A DNA stretch of 64,000 nt. Source: Hydnum rufescens UP504 (lineage: Eukaryota; Basidiomycota; Agaricomycetes; Cantharellales; Hydnaceae). Below are positions 10,443 to 21,332 of this stretch, piece after piece. The notes under the pieces were generated by a model. The model was given only the letters and a program-made list of their open reading frames with translations. It was not told the DNA's origin and did no database searches. How positions within the stretch are numbered: the first letter of the stretch is position 1; each line of letters begins with the position of its first letter. Both the position numbers and the translations under genes were made by a program. The DNA lies in the NCBI GenBank assembly GCA_014904985.1, contig MU129056.1, forward strand, positions 83,889-147,888, read 5' to 3'.

Positions 10443-10895
10443 TGTTAAGGGTTGTACTCAAGATGAGAGGTATGATTATGTAATCGAGTCGAATACAAGG
10501 AAAGCCCTTAAGGTGATTGACGAAAGAGTCACAAAGCGAGAATTACATAAGGTCATGGGAGATGAGTACGTACAAGGAAGACTGGCTTCTTGAGAGTTAA
10601 TATGCAAGATTTGCAAGTGAGAGTCACAAGTGATAATTGAGATCGCAAAAAGAGAATTCAATTGGCTGACAATATATTCTCAATCTTCTAAAGAGCGAGT
10701 GTACATCAAGTAACTACTTATACTATTAGAGATCAAAGGGTTTATGGATAAAGGGGTGTTGAATAAAGGAAGGGTGTATATAATAGGAAATGCTGAAAGA
10801 GGAAGGCACAATGGCAGCAAGGTGGAAGGTCATGTGATGGCGTGATTGGCTTGGTTATTCGTATGTAAGCAAGGTTACGAGTATGACTCGTAACA
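10443..10895 (-). repeat. 5' LTR of the chromovirus
   Basis: 453 bp, paired with 2253-2706. On the minus strand it reads TGTTACGAGTCATACTCG… to …CTTAACA, with TG/CA termini. The minus-strand sequence after it (GTATTCTTGATCTAAATAACC) does not begin TGG, so the priming tRNA is not evident. Confidence 0.97.
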
Positions 10896-10956
10896 CCTTG
10901 GAGGTCCAGCAACTTTAACCTTAGGTTCTGCAACTATCCTTGGCTTCAGTATTTCA
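10896..10956 (+). repeat. interspersed repeat R1, copy 1 (right part)
   Basis: Begins with the second CCTTG target duplication and continues GAGGTCCAGCAACTTTAACC to CCTTGGCTTCAG, matching the right ends of the other R1 copies. Confidence 0.85.
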
Positions 10957-11449
10957 TGTAGATGGCTTCCAGTAGCTTGGTCTCAACAACCTTGAAGATG
11001 ACTTAGCTCCAGATGGCTTTAGATAGACTTTTCTTTAGATTATAAGCAGAATGGTTGACAGTAGTAGACAGTGGTTGATTTCCAGTGTGAGGAGATGGGG
11101 GGGGTACAAGAAAATCTGCTAGCTTATATACCTATCCAAAGGTGGCTGTGCATGGAGCAAGAACAAAAGAGTAACAAAGCTACGAGACCATAGTGGAGTA
11201 GAACAAAAGAGTAATAAAGAAATGATGTCATAATGTGGTCATAGCTGAGTCATCCATAGAGTGTGATGTCATAGTGATGTCATAGTGATGTCATTCATAA
11301 AGAGAACAAAAGGATTCATAAAGGAAATGATGTCACTAGTTTGCTGAGCTTGTGGAGTAGTTGGAGCATGATGTCACTGACCATGTGGAGCAATCTGGGA
11401 GGCGAAATGAAGGGATATCTCTGGGTTCTGGAGATTAATTTGAGCATAG
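10957..11449. other. no gene seen; short GATGTCAT repeats
   Basis: No convincing coding region. TGATGTCATAGTGATGTCATAG-type short repeats occur around 11220-11300. Confidence 0.5.
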
Positions 11450-11520
11450 TCCAATGGTTAAGGTGTTTTGTTGCTGGTTGAGAATGGGAACAAGTGCATG
11501 GATGGGTTCGATGCAGAAAC
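11450..11520 (+). repeat. possible tRNA-derived SINE head
   Basis: TCCAATGGTTAAGGTG resembles an A box, and GGGTTCGATGC, about 50 bp later, resembles a B box (RNA polymerase III internal promoter). No cloverleaf acceptor stem forms, so it is not a tRNA gene. Confidence 0.35.
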
Positions 11521-11574
11521 AGCAGTTTGCATCTGTAATAGATGTTCTTGGTATAATTTGATTTGGATTTTTAA

Positions 11575-11890
11575 CAGCTTTCTGGGCACAGTGGTTTCAA
11601 GAAGATCAAATGAAAACTGACAGAGAAATTCATGTTTTACTGATGGGTGTTGATTCTGATAGTAATATTGTTCTGTAGAGCTCAGTTTTGATCTGTACTT
11701 CACGTGCTCAGTACTGTTGGATGCAGACTTTTTATATCTTCCCAGGCACAGTTGCTCCGAGAGGATTGAATGCTAACTGACAGAGAAATTCATTTTTTAC
11801 TGGAAATCCCGGATTTTGATAGTAAAATTGGCCTGGAGAGTGCAGTTTTGGTCCATTCAACTTGTGTTTGGTACCATTCAAAAGGTGTGA
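11575..11890. repeat. tandem duplication of about 175 bp
   Basis: Two diverged copies share GGCACAGT, AACTGACAGAGAAATTCAT, TTTTACTG and GATTxTGATAGTAA in the same order (about 11583-11735 and 11752-11890). No gene. Confidence 0.6.
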
Positions 11891-12002
11891 ATCGTAGCTT
11901 TCTAAGTGTTATATGGGTGTACCTCTCCGATCAAAACTGATGGAGTTATAGAATGAATTCGGTTTCTGTGTGTAGCCGTAATTAATTTCATAATTGGTCA
12001 TG

Positions 12003-12420
12003 TCATCCAATGGCTGGAAGTAGTGTAATTTTGCATTTTCTGATACTGGATGTTTTTATCTTCCACAGTGCCATCAGCTGGGAACCCCTCCATCTATAGG
12101 AGTAGGCAAAGGAAATCAGCCTTGGTCCTTTTTTTGGGGCACCTATCCCTACCCTGGTTCCAAGAGGGAGATCTGTGCTGTTGGCTGGGAACCCCTCTCT
12201 CTGTAGGAGCAGGCGAAGGAGATCTGCCATAGTCCCTTTTTGTGGGGCATCTATCCCTACCCTGGCTCCAAGAGGGTGACCTATGCCATTGGCTGGGAAC
12301 CCTTCCATCCACAGGAGTAGGGGAGGGAGATTGCCCACAGTCCTTTTTTGTCAGGCAATGGAATGGTTCAAAGGAAGCCTGCCTCCTGCTAGAGGATTGA
12401 CCCCCTCTTTTACCTTCCAT
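12003..12420 (-). repeat. 108-bp coding-like tandem repeat
   Basis: On the minus strand about two and a half 36-residue units follow one another, each with a QSPSP-like segment, VPSQxHRSPSW and QGRDRCPxKR. The first lies after FHCLTKKDCG near 12340. Unit length is divisible by three. The same sequence occurs as a fragment at about 1790-1830. The whole may be the low-complexity C-terminal part of the minus-strand coding series to the right. Function unknown. Confidence 0.6.
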
Positions 12421-12553
12421 ACAAGGTGGGGTGTATCAGCTGTGGCTCTGTCAGGGGGAACTGAACTGCACCTACTATAGACCAAGTTTTGTTCTGGGCA
12501 AGAGGATGCCTTTTGGTCATGGCCAGGTTTATGGATTTGAGTAGCTTTCGATC

Positions 12554-15500
12554 CTATCTCAACTGCATTAGATACTGTTCAGGCCCTGCACCAACTAATG
12601 GAGGCATACCAGCAGCACCTTGGTTCAAATAGGCCTCCTGATGCAGGGGCTTCACCATCTTTCTGGGTTCTTGAGCCCTAGGCAAAGTGGTCCCTTCCAA
12701 CCCCACCCCACCAGGGTTATTAGATGGGAGAGGTCTCTTCAAATTTGGCACATTACTTACATTGTTTCATCTTTGAAGGCCTTTCTGGGGCAATTTCTGC
12801 CCCTGAATCATCTTCCAACACTTCTCTGAAGCTGGGTGGAGCATCTTCCAAATCTAGAAGGGGGAGGGTTTGAGTAATGAGAGGTTTTCAGGCCAAAAAG
12901 CTCCTTTGCATGGGACTTGCCTGAAGACCTGGCATTAATAACTGCAGACTTGGCACTGGCAACCTGAAGGGTCTTGCTGATCTTGGCCTATTCTTTCCTT
13001 CCTTAGCCTTTTGAGCAGCATCCATCTTTTGCCATTTGGTGCTGTCCCATAGGCACAAAAGGGGGTTCTTCTTCTGATCAAAGACCAAGGGGAGATTCCC
13101 ATCCTCCATATCCTCAATGTTTACAGATTCTGTTCCCCCATTAGCCTCTGGCTCTTTACAACCCCAGGGGACACTGGAGACTTACCCTTGGAAAAGGCCT
13201 CCATATACAGGATTGTTCCTGGAATGATGAGGTGGTATCCCTCTTGTTGACTGTGGGCCCCTTTCACAAAGCCAACCACAATGCTCTGCAGTACACATTT
13301 CATTTCACTCTGGAGATAGGTTTCTGCCTTTTTCAAGACAGGACAGGTGGAGGGCCAATTATGAATTCAGAAAGACACCCCCTTATCCTTGTTAAGGAGG
13401 TCATAGATAACATTGGCTAACCCCAAGTATGGCCACCCTTTCTTCCCCCAGCTTTCAAGGACACCATTTTGTTTGAGAACTTGATCTACAAAACCCACCC
13501 AATGAGAATCAGTCCTTCCATATCAGGGGCTTTTAACAACACCTAGCTACTTGCCATCTCAAGGAGTTTTCCCAAGACTGTGGAATGGAGATCCTCCAGT
13601 AGCAGGGGGTTGGCCTCTGTATAGGCCTCCCACCCTTTAATCAAGGGTTCAAAGGTCTCAGCTTCAGCAAGATTCAAAGCACTGAGAATTGAAATTAGTA
13701 ATAGCCCCCAAAATCAGTCAATAGAGCTGCCCACCCAAGGCTATACATAAACTTCCATTTGTTTGCAGGCATCCAGAAGATTTGTTCGACAATACCCCCA
13801 ATTTTTCTGGAAGGGGCAAAGACCAAAGCACTGGCAACGGCAGCACCACCGGCCAGACCCAACACAGCCACAAAGCCAACAGCAGCTAAGTCATAGAGGT
13901 TGTAGTTTTGTCGAGACTGGGAATTTCTTTTCTCAATGAAGCCCTTTGATAATAAGGGCTGTATTAAAGCATACCTTTTCACTCAAATCCTTTCCCAGCT
14001 TTTTGAGGGCAGACACCCTTGAGGAGCCCAAAAATGTTTTCTGGTTTACTTTGGCTTCAATTTCCTCCAGTTGAATAGAGATATTTTTGGCCCAGGTTTT
14101 GTAGCCCTCCTTCCCCTCCCTGGAGGCTTCCCCTTCTCTTTTTGATGGATCTCCAATAGCTCCACTGTGGTCAAACCTTTGAAGCCATTGGTATACTGCC
14201 CAAAAAACCTCTGAATTCAACAGGCTCACCATGGTCAGGATGCTCTGCAGAGTAGAGTCAAGTAAAATCATTCCAAGGCCCTCCACACAATCTCCCTGTT
14301 TGGGCATGAGCAGTTTGCAGGACAAACTCTGCAGGCACCCACATCTCCTGGGCTAGGGTGGCATATTGTCCCCTTTCTTCTTCCACCTGCTGTTTAACAC
14401 ACTCCATCTGGGATTTAGTAAGCCTTGAGACCAGGGGCTTCATATGGGCTTCATCCAACTCCTCTTCATCAGCCTCATTGTCCACCTCAGCTTCAGTCTC
14501 CTTCCCCTTTCCTTTGGTCTGGCAACACCACTCAGCCTGCTCCTCTGCCAATTCTGCAGCCCTGGCTCACTGGGCCTCAAGCCTGACAGCCCTTTCAGCC
14601 TCCAGCCTAGCTAGGTCCTTTGGGTTCCTCTCATTGGTCATTGCCTCTTCAAGGCCAGACATATATTCCCCTCTGAGCTGGAGTCATCAAAGGATGGGAC
14701 TATGAGGTCTGAAGAACTAGGAGCTTCTGCATCCTCCAAGGCCTCCCCTGGGTTCTTTGAATAGGTGGTATGCCCTGCATTGGGGCCAAATTCCTCAGTT
14801 TCAGATGCTGTAGGGAGGCCCAACAGCCTCCTTTGCTCCTCCTCAGAGTCCAGGGGCTCCTCAAATTGATCAGCAGGAAACCCAGAGAAACCATCCCCTT
14901 CATCTCCTGGACCTTCAAGGCCTTCAGCTACTTCTGCAGCCTCAGAGTCTCATTTGGGAGCATGGGGCATATTGAGAATAGGTTGGAAATGAGGGTTGTG
15001 GCTGGGGCTGGAATGAGGGGTAGGGGCAGGGGTAGGTGTAGGTGTAGGTGTAGGTGTAGGCTTAGGGTTAACATCAGGGAAAGGGTGTCCCCAGAGGCAT
15101 TGGATTTGGAGGGCCAGGTTGGGCATTCAAGAACAATGCCATCAAATCTTGCCAGGTCTGAGTGGGCCATTCTTCCTGTTTGTGACTTTTGGGGAGCCAG
15201 CAAGGGAGGGGCTGCCTTTTCTGGGCCCTTGCCAATGTCCTGAGGCTGGGCAGGGCACTTTTGGTAGGTCCTAACCCTATATTTGGGGGCCAAAGTCTGA
15301 GGGGACCCCAGCACAGTGCTGCTTGCAACACCTTCACTGTCCCTGCCCCCACCCAGTCCCTTCTTTTGGGGCTCTCCCTTGCAGGGCCACTTGGCCTTGG
15401 CTTTTGTCTTTATGGACAGAGACCAAGTTATTACTTTCCTTGTTCTATAAAGAAAGGGGTTGCTTACAGGCTCAGCAGGCAAGGCTTCCTCTTTCAACTT

Positions 15501-17768
15501 TGATCTGTTGCTTCTATGGGTAGCAGTGGAGTCAGAGGTGGGCCTAACAGTGGAGTCTGATGCAAGTTCTGCAGGCTTGGCATGGTGGGGCTTTTTTTCC
15601 ATGAGAAAGGCAGGCATTAAAGATTGTGGTCTTGAAAGCACTGCTGTCTGAAGGTCCTGCATGAGGAGCTGCATGGCAGTGCAATAGGGCTGAGGCTTAG
15701 AAACAGCTAGAAACAACAATGAAGTTAGCAACAGAACCCAATCCATGGAAAGAACTCACCAGGAGAAGCAGGAGGGGGGGCCCTAACAGAGGGCAAAACA
15801 ATCTGATGCTCAAAAAAAAAGGTTAATAAGCCCCAGGAGTTCTGATGGACTTCAGCATTGGGTGCCATTCATTCTGGTACAGAGTTTCTTTCCCACTCAG
15901 TTCTAGAATCTGCACCCTTAAAGATCAACAGCCTTGTTGGAGTGACCAAAAAAGGTAATGGTACAATTTTGGTGGGAGAATGGAATAGGGGGATTGGCAA
16001 ATAGCCTTCTTGGGCCATATATCAAAGCAGTGCCCTGCCACAGAGGGGGGAAGGTAAAGGAAGAGGGTTTGGGGCTGGTTGTGGAGAAATGAAGATGGAA
16101 GTCAGATAATGGGCCCAACAAAAGAGAAAAGAGAGAAGTACAAAAGTACAAAGATGAGAGAACCAAGGACAAGAGAATCAAGAACAAGAGAACATGAGAA
16201 TGAGAGAACATGAGAAAATGAGAATGCAAGAAGAAGAGGGAATGCAAGAACATGAGGCCTTCCCATTAAGAGTCCCTCCCTTTACCTTGAGTGGAACCTT
16301 TGTTCTTGCTTTGCTCTACCACCTGGGTGATGACAGCTTCTACCTGCTTGGCATCTGCTTCCAGGGCAGGGTTTGATGGGGCATATTCAGGGGACTCATA
16401 ATTGGGATCCAATGCAATCAAGAATATATGGTCCTTGGGCACATACTGGATGCATTCTGCCCCTACTGATTCATCCTGGGTGCCTTGATTGAAAGATCAC
16501 CTGGGTTCCACAATGGAAGCCTTTCTGCATAGGGTGGATTTAGCCTCAAAAGCTTGCTGGATACAATGCACTACATGCCTAATCCAATGAACATAAGGCC
16601 CATGCTGGGAGGCATAAAGCAGGATTCAGAAAGCCACTCTGGAAAACTCAGCCAGAAGGAGGAAGAATAAAGAGAGTCGCTTGAGGCACAAATGATCCCC
16701 TTCAGAGAAATTTTCTGGGTGAGGGGCTTGGGTCAGCTCATGCAGGAACTGGGATGTGCACCAGAACTGCTCAAGGGACCTAGGCATCCTTGGAGGGAGG
16801 TGGGGGGGTCAAACCAAGGGAGGATACTTCTGCACCTCAAACATCTGCTGTAGAAGGGCTTGGCAAGCCCTTTCCATGTCCACAGCCATGGTTTTGGCTG
16901 CTTCTCTTGTATTGATGGGGCAATTGGAAGGAGGGGCCAATTCCAAAAGGGCTTCTGCCTCTTTAACAGGCCATGGGTCTGAGAATAGCTGCCTTATGTA
17001 CCCTTCATCAAGAAAATGCTTGTAGTCAGATCTCCAATTGGGGGGATCAGTATCAACAGCACAGGCATCTGCCTCAGGGTTAGATGCCCTCAGGCTCTGC
17101 AACACTGCATCCTGTTGATCCAGGTGTTTGAACAGGAAGTTGATCTCCAGGACCTTCTGAGAGTCCTTTTGTCTTATGCCCCATTCTTTGATGAGGACCC
17201 AGGCTGCCTTTGAAAGCAAGGACACCTTGGGGGTGATATTGTTCAGCAAGGCCCTTCACTGTAGTGTCATTGGGGTAGGGCAACACTGTTAGTCTATACC
17301 AAAGGGTGGGTTCAATGACAGGGAGTATAGAAGGTGCATTGGGGGATATGGTCAAGGCCAGGACTCTGGCAGCATGGCCCATGTGAAAAGGGAATTGGAG
17401 TTCAGGGTGGAAATAGCCTGGGGGCACCTCTATCAGTGAATCAGAGACAGAATTGTGGGCTCCTAAATGTATGGGGATGTCCCTGGTTTGATACCAGACT
17501 CGGCCTAGTCTTTCCATATGGGAACTGTCTTCATACCAGTGACCAGACCAAACTTGGGGCCTAGCAGCCTTTTCAACTTTGCATTGGCCTCCTCAATCAT
17601 ATAGGCCCCTGGCATCTTGCTATCCAGGGCCTGAACAACAACTGCCTTGAGATTGTCCCTAAACTCTTGGATGCCATTCAGAGGAGAGGATGGAGGCAAA
17701 CATGGGCATTCTTGAGAGTACACTACAGCTTCTAAAGGCCATTGACCCCACAATAGGGACACTACTTT
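12554..17768 (-). pseudogene. long unrecognised minus-strand coding series, CpG-poor
   Basis: A run of minus-strand frames covers most of this stretch: 17505-17762, 17080-17517, 16809-17249, 14928-15746, 14638-14918, 14258-14551, 13933-14325, 13695-13982 and 12888-13109. They change frame at their junctions, as expected for a gene with frameshifts or unlocated introns. Visible features are a Glu/Asp-rich stretch (AEVDNEADEEELDEAH), helical Lys/Glu segments, one Gly/Ala hydrophobic segment (AAVGFVAVLGLAGGAAVASALVF) that could span a membrane or be a fusion-like helix, and HLHLHLHLPLPLPL repeats. I recognise no family. The stretch holds only a handful of CG dinucleotides in about 5 kb. Confidence 0.4.
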
Positions 17769-18134
17769 GGACCTCTTAGGCTGGCTTCCACTACACAGGA
17801 AGGGACCTAAGAGGTCTCAGACTGCTAAGTAACCACAATGCCAACAGAGGCTGCTCACAGGGTCTGACCCTAGGGTAGCTCATGGAGCCTCATTTTGTTG
17901 TCCATTGGAGCTCCTGCTGTGCAGCAGTCTGTTTGTTGCAGCTGCTTTAAGCCAGTATTGGAGCTGCTCACAGGCTGTTAATACTATTGTAGCTGCTGTT
18001 AATGGCCCAAGAAGCAGCTCCTCTTACAGCAGCTACTATTATTGATATCTTGAGTTGCTCATTTCTCCATTCAGCAGCTGCTCACCTCCCAGCAGCTGCT
18101 TGTCTCCCAGCAGCTGCTTGTTGAGGGTTGGGGA

Positions 18135-18410
18135 CTGTTGGGGGTTAGGGTTAGGGTTGGATTGTGGTTGTTGGGGGTTGGAGTTGACATGGTACAGGTT
18201 GGGAATGTCCCCCCCCCCCACAGCAGCTGCTTGTCCCACAGTAGCTACATGTTGGGGACTGTTGGGGGGTTAGGGTTAGGGTTGGGTTGGGTTGGTGTTG
18301 TTGAGGGTTGGAGTTTACATGGTACAGGTTGGGAACAACCCCCATGTCTAGTAGTATAGTTGATGGTTGGGGACTGTTAGGGGTTGGGGTTTAGGGTTAG
18401 GGTTGGAATT
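18135..18410 (+). repeat. interstitial TTAGGG-like G-rich blocks
   Basis: Three blocks (about 18142-18160, 18268-18292 and 18383-18402) contain GGGTTAGGGTTAGGGTT, the fungal telomere-type repeat, within a 110-120-bp direct repeat that also carries GGAGTTxACATGGTACAGGTTGGGAA. Similar short blocks occur at 20330-20410. They are internal, with DNA continuing on both sides. Confidence 0.75.
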
Positions 18411-18504
18411 GGCTGGGTGTGTGTATGTCTACCCCAGGTTGGGGGGCTGACTAATCATGCTTACATGTGCTGCTGTAAGTATGATTAGTCACCAGAAATG
18501 TTCC

Positions 18505-18585
18505 AATGGCAGGATTTGAACCTGTGACCTCATTGTAGGGCCTGGGACTTTGGCACTTTAGACCACTGGACCTTCAACCCCCTCT
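18505..18585 (-). repeat. tRNA-Leu-like SINE or tRNA relic
   Basis: On the minus strand CCAGTGGTCTAAAGTGCC (D-arm/A box) and CACAGGTTCAAATCCTG (T-arm/B box) stand at tRNA spacing. The acceptor halves do not pair and the anticodon arm is poor, so it is a relic rather than a working tRNA. A related segment lies at 35178-35265. Confidence 0.5.
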
Positions 18586-19330
18586 CACCCACCCATGTTT
18601 TTTTGTACTACTAGTAGGCACACTCAAGCCTAAGGTATATCAGCTAGTTATGAAGTAGATTGGAGCTGCTATGGAATGGACAGGAGCTGCTGGCACTAAA
18701 TGTCAGTAGCTGCATGCTGATATAGCAGCTGATTATTGGTCATTATAGGAGCTGCTGGCTCTCAGAGGTGCTGGGAGCACAGCCACATATTGGCTCAGCA
18801 GAGCTTATGAGCAGCTCTTTGGATGTTATATCAGCTGCTATAGAAGTGATAGGAGCTGCTGACTCTGAATCTCAGCAGCTGCATGCCATATAGCAGCTGA
18901 TTACTGTTCATTATCAGAGCTGCTCATTCTCAATGTACCAGCAGCTGCGAGGAGCACAGCCACATACCAGCTTTTCTGATGATATATCAGCTACTTTGGG
19001 GTGGATAGGAGGTGCTGACTCTGAGTCTTAGTAGTTGCATGGGCACATAGCAGCTGATTATTGTTCATTATAAGAGCTGCTAGCTCTGAGGGTAGCAGCT
19101 GCTGCTGTAAGCACAGCCACACAGCCACAGATCAGGACCTATGAAGAGCTCTTCTGATGATATAGCAGCTACAATAGCATGGATTGGAGCAGCTGGCTCT
19201 CAGTATGACAGCAGGTGCTAGAAGAAAGCCCTGATAGCAGCTGAGTGCTGGTGATTGCAGGAGCTGCTGCATATCAGTGCTGGACCTCTTAGGTCCCTTC
19301 CTGCATAGTGAAAGCCAGCCTAAGAGGTCA

Positions 19331-19953
19331 AAACTTGTTTCCCTGGGCTGCATTTTGATGCAGGGGGCTGGCCAGACACAGACCCCTTGAAGGAATTCCC
19401 TGCTGGAACTCTGCTTCCTTCAAGGGGTCTGTGTCTGGCCAGCCCCCTGCATCAAAATACAGGCATTGGGGCCCACTCAAGGCATAATTCCCCAGCAAGG
19501 CATGCCCAGCCTTTCCATGAGCACCACATTCCATTGCATGCTGTTGTCAGGCATTCCTGGCTCCAGGGCTTGGGGCTCCAGGGCAGGGCCAAAAATTGCT
19601 CCAGTCAGTGTTTCATCAGCACAAGACACTGGAGACTCTAGGCCACCAAGGTATGCTATGGTATTGAGGGCCATATGAGTTGCCAAATGCACCAGGGCCA
19701 GGGAAAGGTGTTTCTTTCCTTCCAGCTTGTCCACTTCGGAATGCCAGTCCTTGTATTTCAGATGGGTCCTCTGCAACATGGGCTGAAGGGTTTTATAAGC
19801 CTCCAAAATGTTCATCTCATCCTTAAAAGGTGATTGGGCAATAGCACCCAAGGCATCCAGCCTCTTCAGGTTCTCAAAGCCTTTAAGGTATTCAGCCTGC
19901 AATGGGCTTCCCTGGCCTGCAACCCTCTTGAGATATGCTGGAGAGGCATTCAA
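19331..19953 (-). pseudogene. 5' part of the unrecognised minus-strand coding series
   Basis: The frame starting at 19953 (MNASPAYLKRVAGQG…) runs 150 codons with a strongly helical, Leu/Lys-rich composition (YLKGFENLKRLDALGAIAQ; KLEGKKHLSLALVHLATHM). It shifts frame near 19490 (GNYALSGPQC) and then meets the fold-back at 19353-19457 and the TIR element. It appears to be the beginning of the same gene as 12554-17768. I see no known domain. Confidence 0.4.
19353..19457. repeat. perfect 42-bp inverted repeat (fold-back)
   Basis: Left arm 19353-19394 starts TTTTGATGCAGGGGGCTGGC. Right arm 19416-19457 is its exact reverse complement, with 21 nt between them. It interrupts the minus-strand frame after GPQCL. 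The flanks TGCA and TACA give no clear target duplication. Confidence 0.9.
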
Positions 19954-20454
19954 ATATGTGGGGTCATGGGTCTAGGATGGAACAAGGTCAGAAGTTGGAT
20001 TGGGATAGGGGGTGATTCAGCTGTGGTACTGGGGCCTAAGGACAAACAGCAAGTGGGCCCATGCCTGTTGGAACACCTTGGTCAGCCAGTTATGACACCT
20101 ACCTTAGGTGGAAAAATGAGGCATTTTTTAATACCTAACTAGGTCCCAAGCAATATGGAACATAATTGGGTCCAACTCAGGGTCTTTAATACCCCTGGCT
20201 TACAGACTTTTGGCCCAAGTTGGGCCCATTTGTGGCTACCTTGGGCCCAACTTCACCTCATGCTGTAGTATGCCAAATATAGTAATTATGTTGGTGGTTG
20301 GGACAGTTGGTGGTTGGGGTTGGGGGTTGGAGTTTGGTGGTTAGGGTTGGGGGTTGGAGTTGGTGGTTAGGGTTGGGATCATGTGCAGTGAGGTTAGGGT
20401 TAGGGTTTGATCACTTATGTAATAATGTGCTTATGTATAAGTAGTTGCTTAAAT
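19954..20454. other. no gene seen; G-rich repeats
   Basis: Non-coding, with GGTTGGGGGTTGGAGTTGGTGG-type repeats and short TTAGGG-like blocks (20281-20410). Confidence 0.5.
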
Positions 20455-20660
20455 AATGAATTTCCATATATGGATATATTACCTAATGAATTTCCTATAT
20501 ATGGACATATTACCCAATCAATTTCCATATTTGGCCATATTACATAATCAATTTCTATATTTGGATGATTACCTAATCAACTTCCATATTTGGAAGTATT
20601 ACATAAGCTTCCATATTTGGAAGAATCACCTAAGCTATTATATACAGTTATATTACCTAA
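20455..20660. repeat. AT-rich tandem repeat, about 30-bp unit
   Basis: Six or seven copies of a unit containing ATTACCTAATxAATTTCCATAT and TTGG. Confidence 0.8.
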
Positions 20661-20745
20661 TCTAATTATATAAGCAAAAAAGTGGACAAAGGGGGGGGCC
20701 CCAGGGGGGATTTGTTGAAAGCCTTGAGCCTTATATGTTCCTCAG

Positions 20746-20909
20746 AATGTCTGTGTGCAAGGCTGATCCCAGTTGTGGGATGTTTGAGTGTCACTTAATA
20801 CAAGTGAGGCTGATCCCCAGTTGTGGGATGTGTGTCACTTAATACATCACTTGTATTAAGTGACACTCAAACATCCCACAACTGGGGATCAGCCTTGCAC
20901 ACAGACATT
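20746..20909. repeat. 63-bp inverted repeat with internal duplication
   Basis: Left arm 20746-20807 and right arm 20847-20909 are reverse complements except for one missing base. The 39-nt spacer is itself a partial direct copy of the left arm (GGCTGATCCCCAGTTGTGGG). This fold-back may have arisen by template switching. Confidence 0.9.
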
Positions 20910-21049
20910 CCAGGCTGGTCAGTCACATGGGGGACCTAATTTAGGTACCACTTTCAGGGCAGAAAATGGTACCTAATAGGTCCCTCAAACCTTACAGCCG
21001 AAATCAGCCCATTTCAATTCAGTTTTTTGGCCATCTGTCAGCCAATCCA

Positions 21050-21180
21050 TGGCTGTGCTATATTGTTTACTATTTATTATTATTTGTTTACTATTTATTA
21101 TTATATGTTTACTATTTATTATTATTATTATTACTACTATTATTATATACATATTATACTATATACATATTACCCCCCCC
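21050..21180. repeat. TTTATTATTA microsatellite
   Basis: Runs of TTGTTTACTATTTATTATTA and (TAT)n. Confidence 0.85.
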
Positions 21181-21332
21181 CTGGGGTCTGCCACCACAGG
21201 GGGGGTATGGTTCATGCAGGTTACATGCCCACATCAGCATATACCCACCATACACCCCCAGTTGGGGGCCAGTTCCCTTTGGGCACTCCCTCAAGGGAGT
21301 TGGTTTTCATTTGTGGGGCTCATTTCACCTCG

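Larger units (their letters stand above)
2253..10895 (-). mobile_element. complete Ty3/gypsy chromovirus LTR retrotransposon (decayed)
   Basis: The element is 8,643 bp and lies on the minus strand. It has LTRs at both ends and is flanked by the 5-bp duplication CCTTG (2248-2252 and 10896-10900). Joining the flanks restores R1 (…TTTTCCTTGGA-GTCCAGC…), as seen uninterrupted at about 61280. The internal order on the minus strand is gag with a CCHC knuckle, aspartic protease, reverse transcriptase, RNase H, integrase and chromodomain, in one long frame from 10400 to 5081. An antisense gene lies between pol and the 3' LTR. The only natural-looking stop is the TAA at 5081-5083; the other in-frame stops are all TGA. 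It is not autonomous now. Confidence 0.97.
17769..19330. mobile_element. non-autonomous TIR element with palindromic ends
   Basis: The ends are inverted copies: GACCTCTTAGGCTGGCTTCC…AGGAAGGGACCTAAGAGGTC at 17770-17816 and its reverse complement at 19283-19329. Each end is itself a small inverted repeat (ACCTCTTAGG…CCTAAGAGGT). The interior has no coding capacity. It is filled with CAGCTG/GCAGCTGCT motifs, TTAGGG-like G-rich blocks and a tRNA-like segment. Target duplication is unclear: the flanks CTACTTTG and AAAACTTG are only similar. It interrupts the minus-strand coding series, which resumes at 19330. Confidence 0.75.

Noticed and set aside
18505..18585. functional tRNA-Leu gene
   Set aside because: Acceptor stem halves do not pair and the anticodon arm is poor.
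17769..19330. clear 8-bp target duplication for this element
   Set aside because: The flanking octamers are only partly alike, so no TSD is claimed.
18135..20410. chromosome end
   Set aside because: TTAGGG-like tracts are short and DNA with other features continues on both sides.
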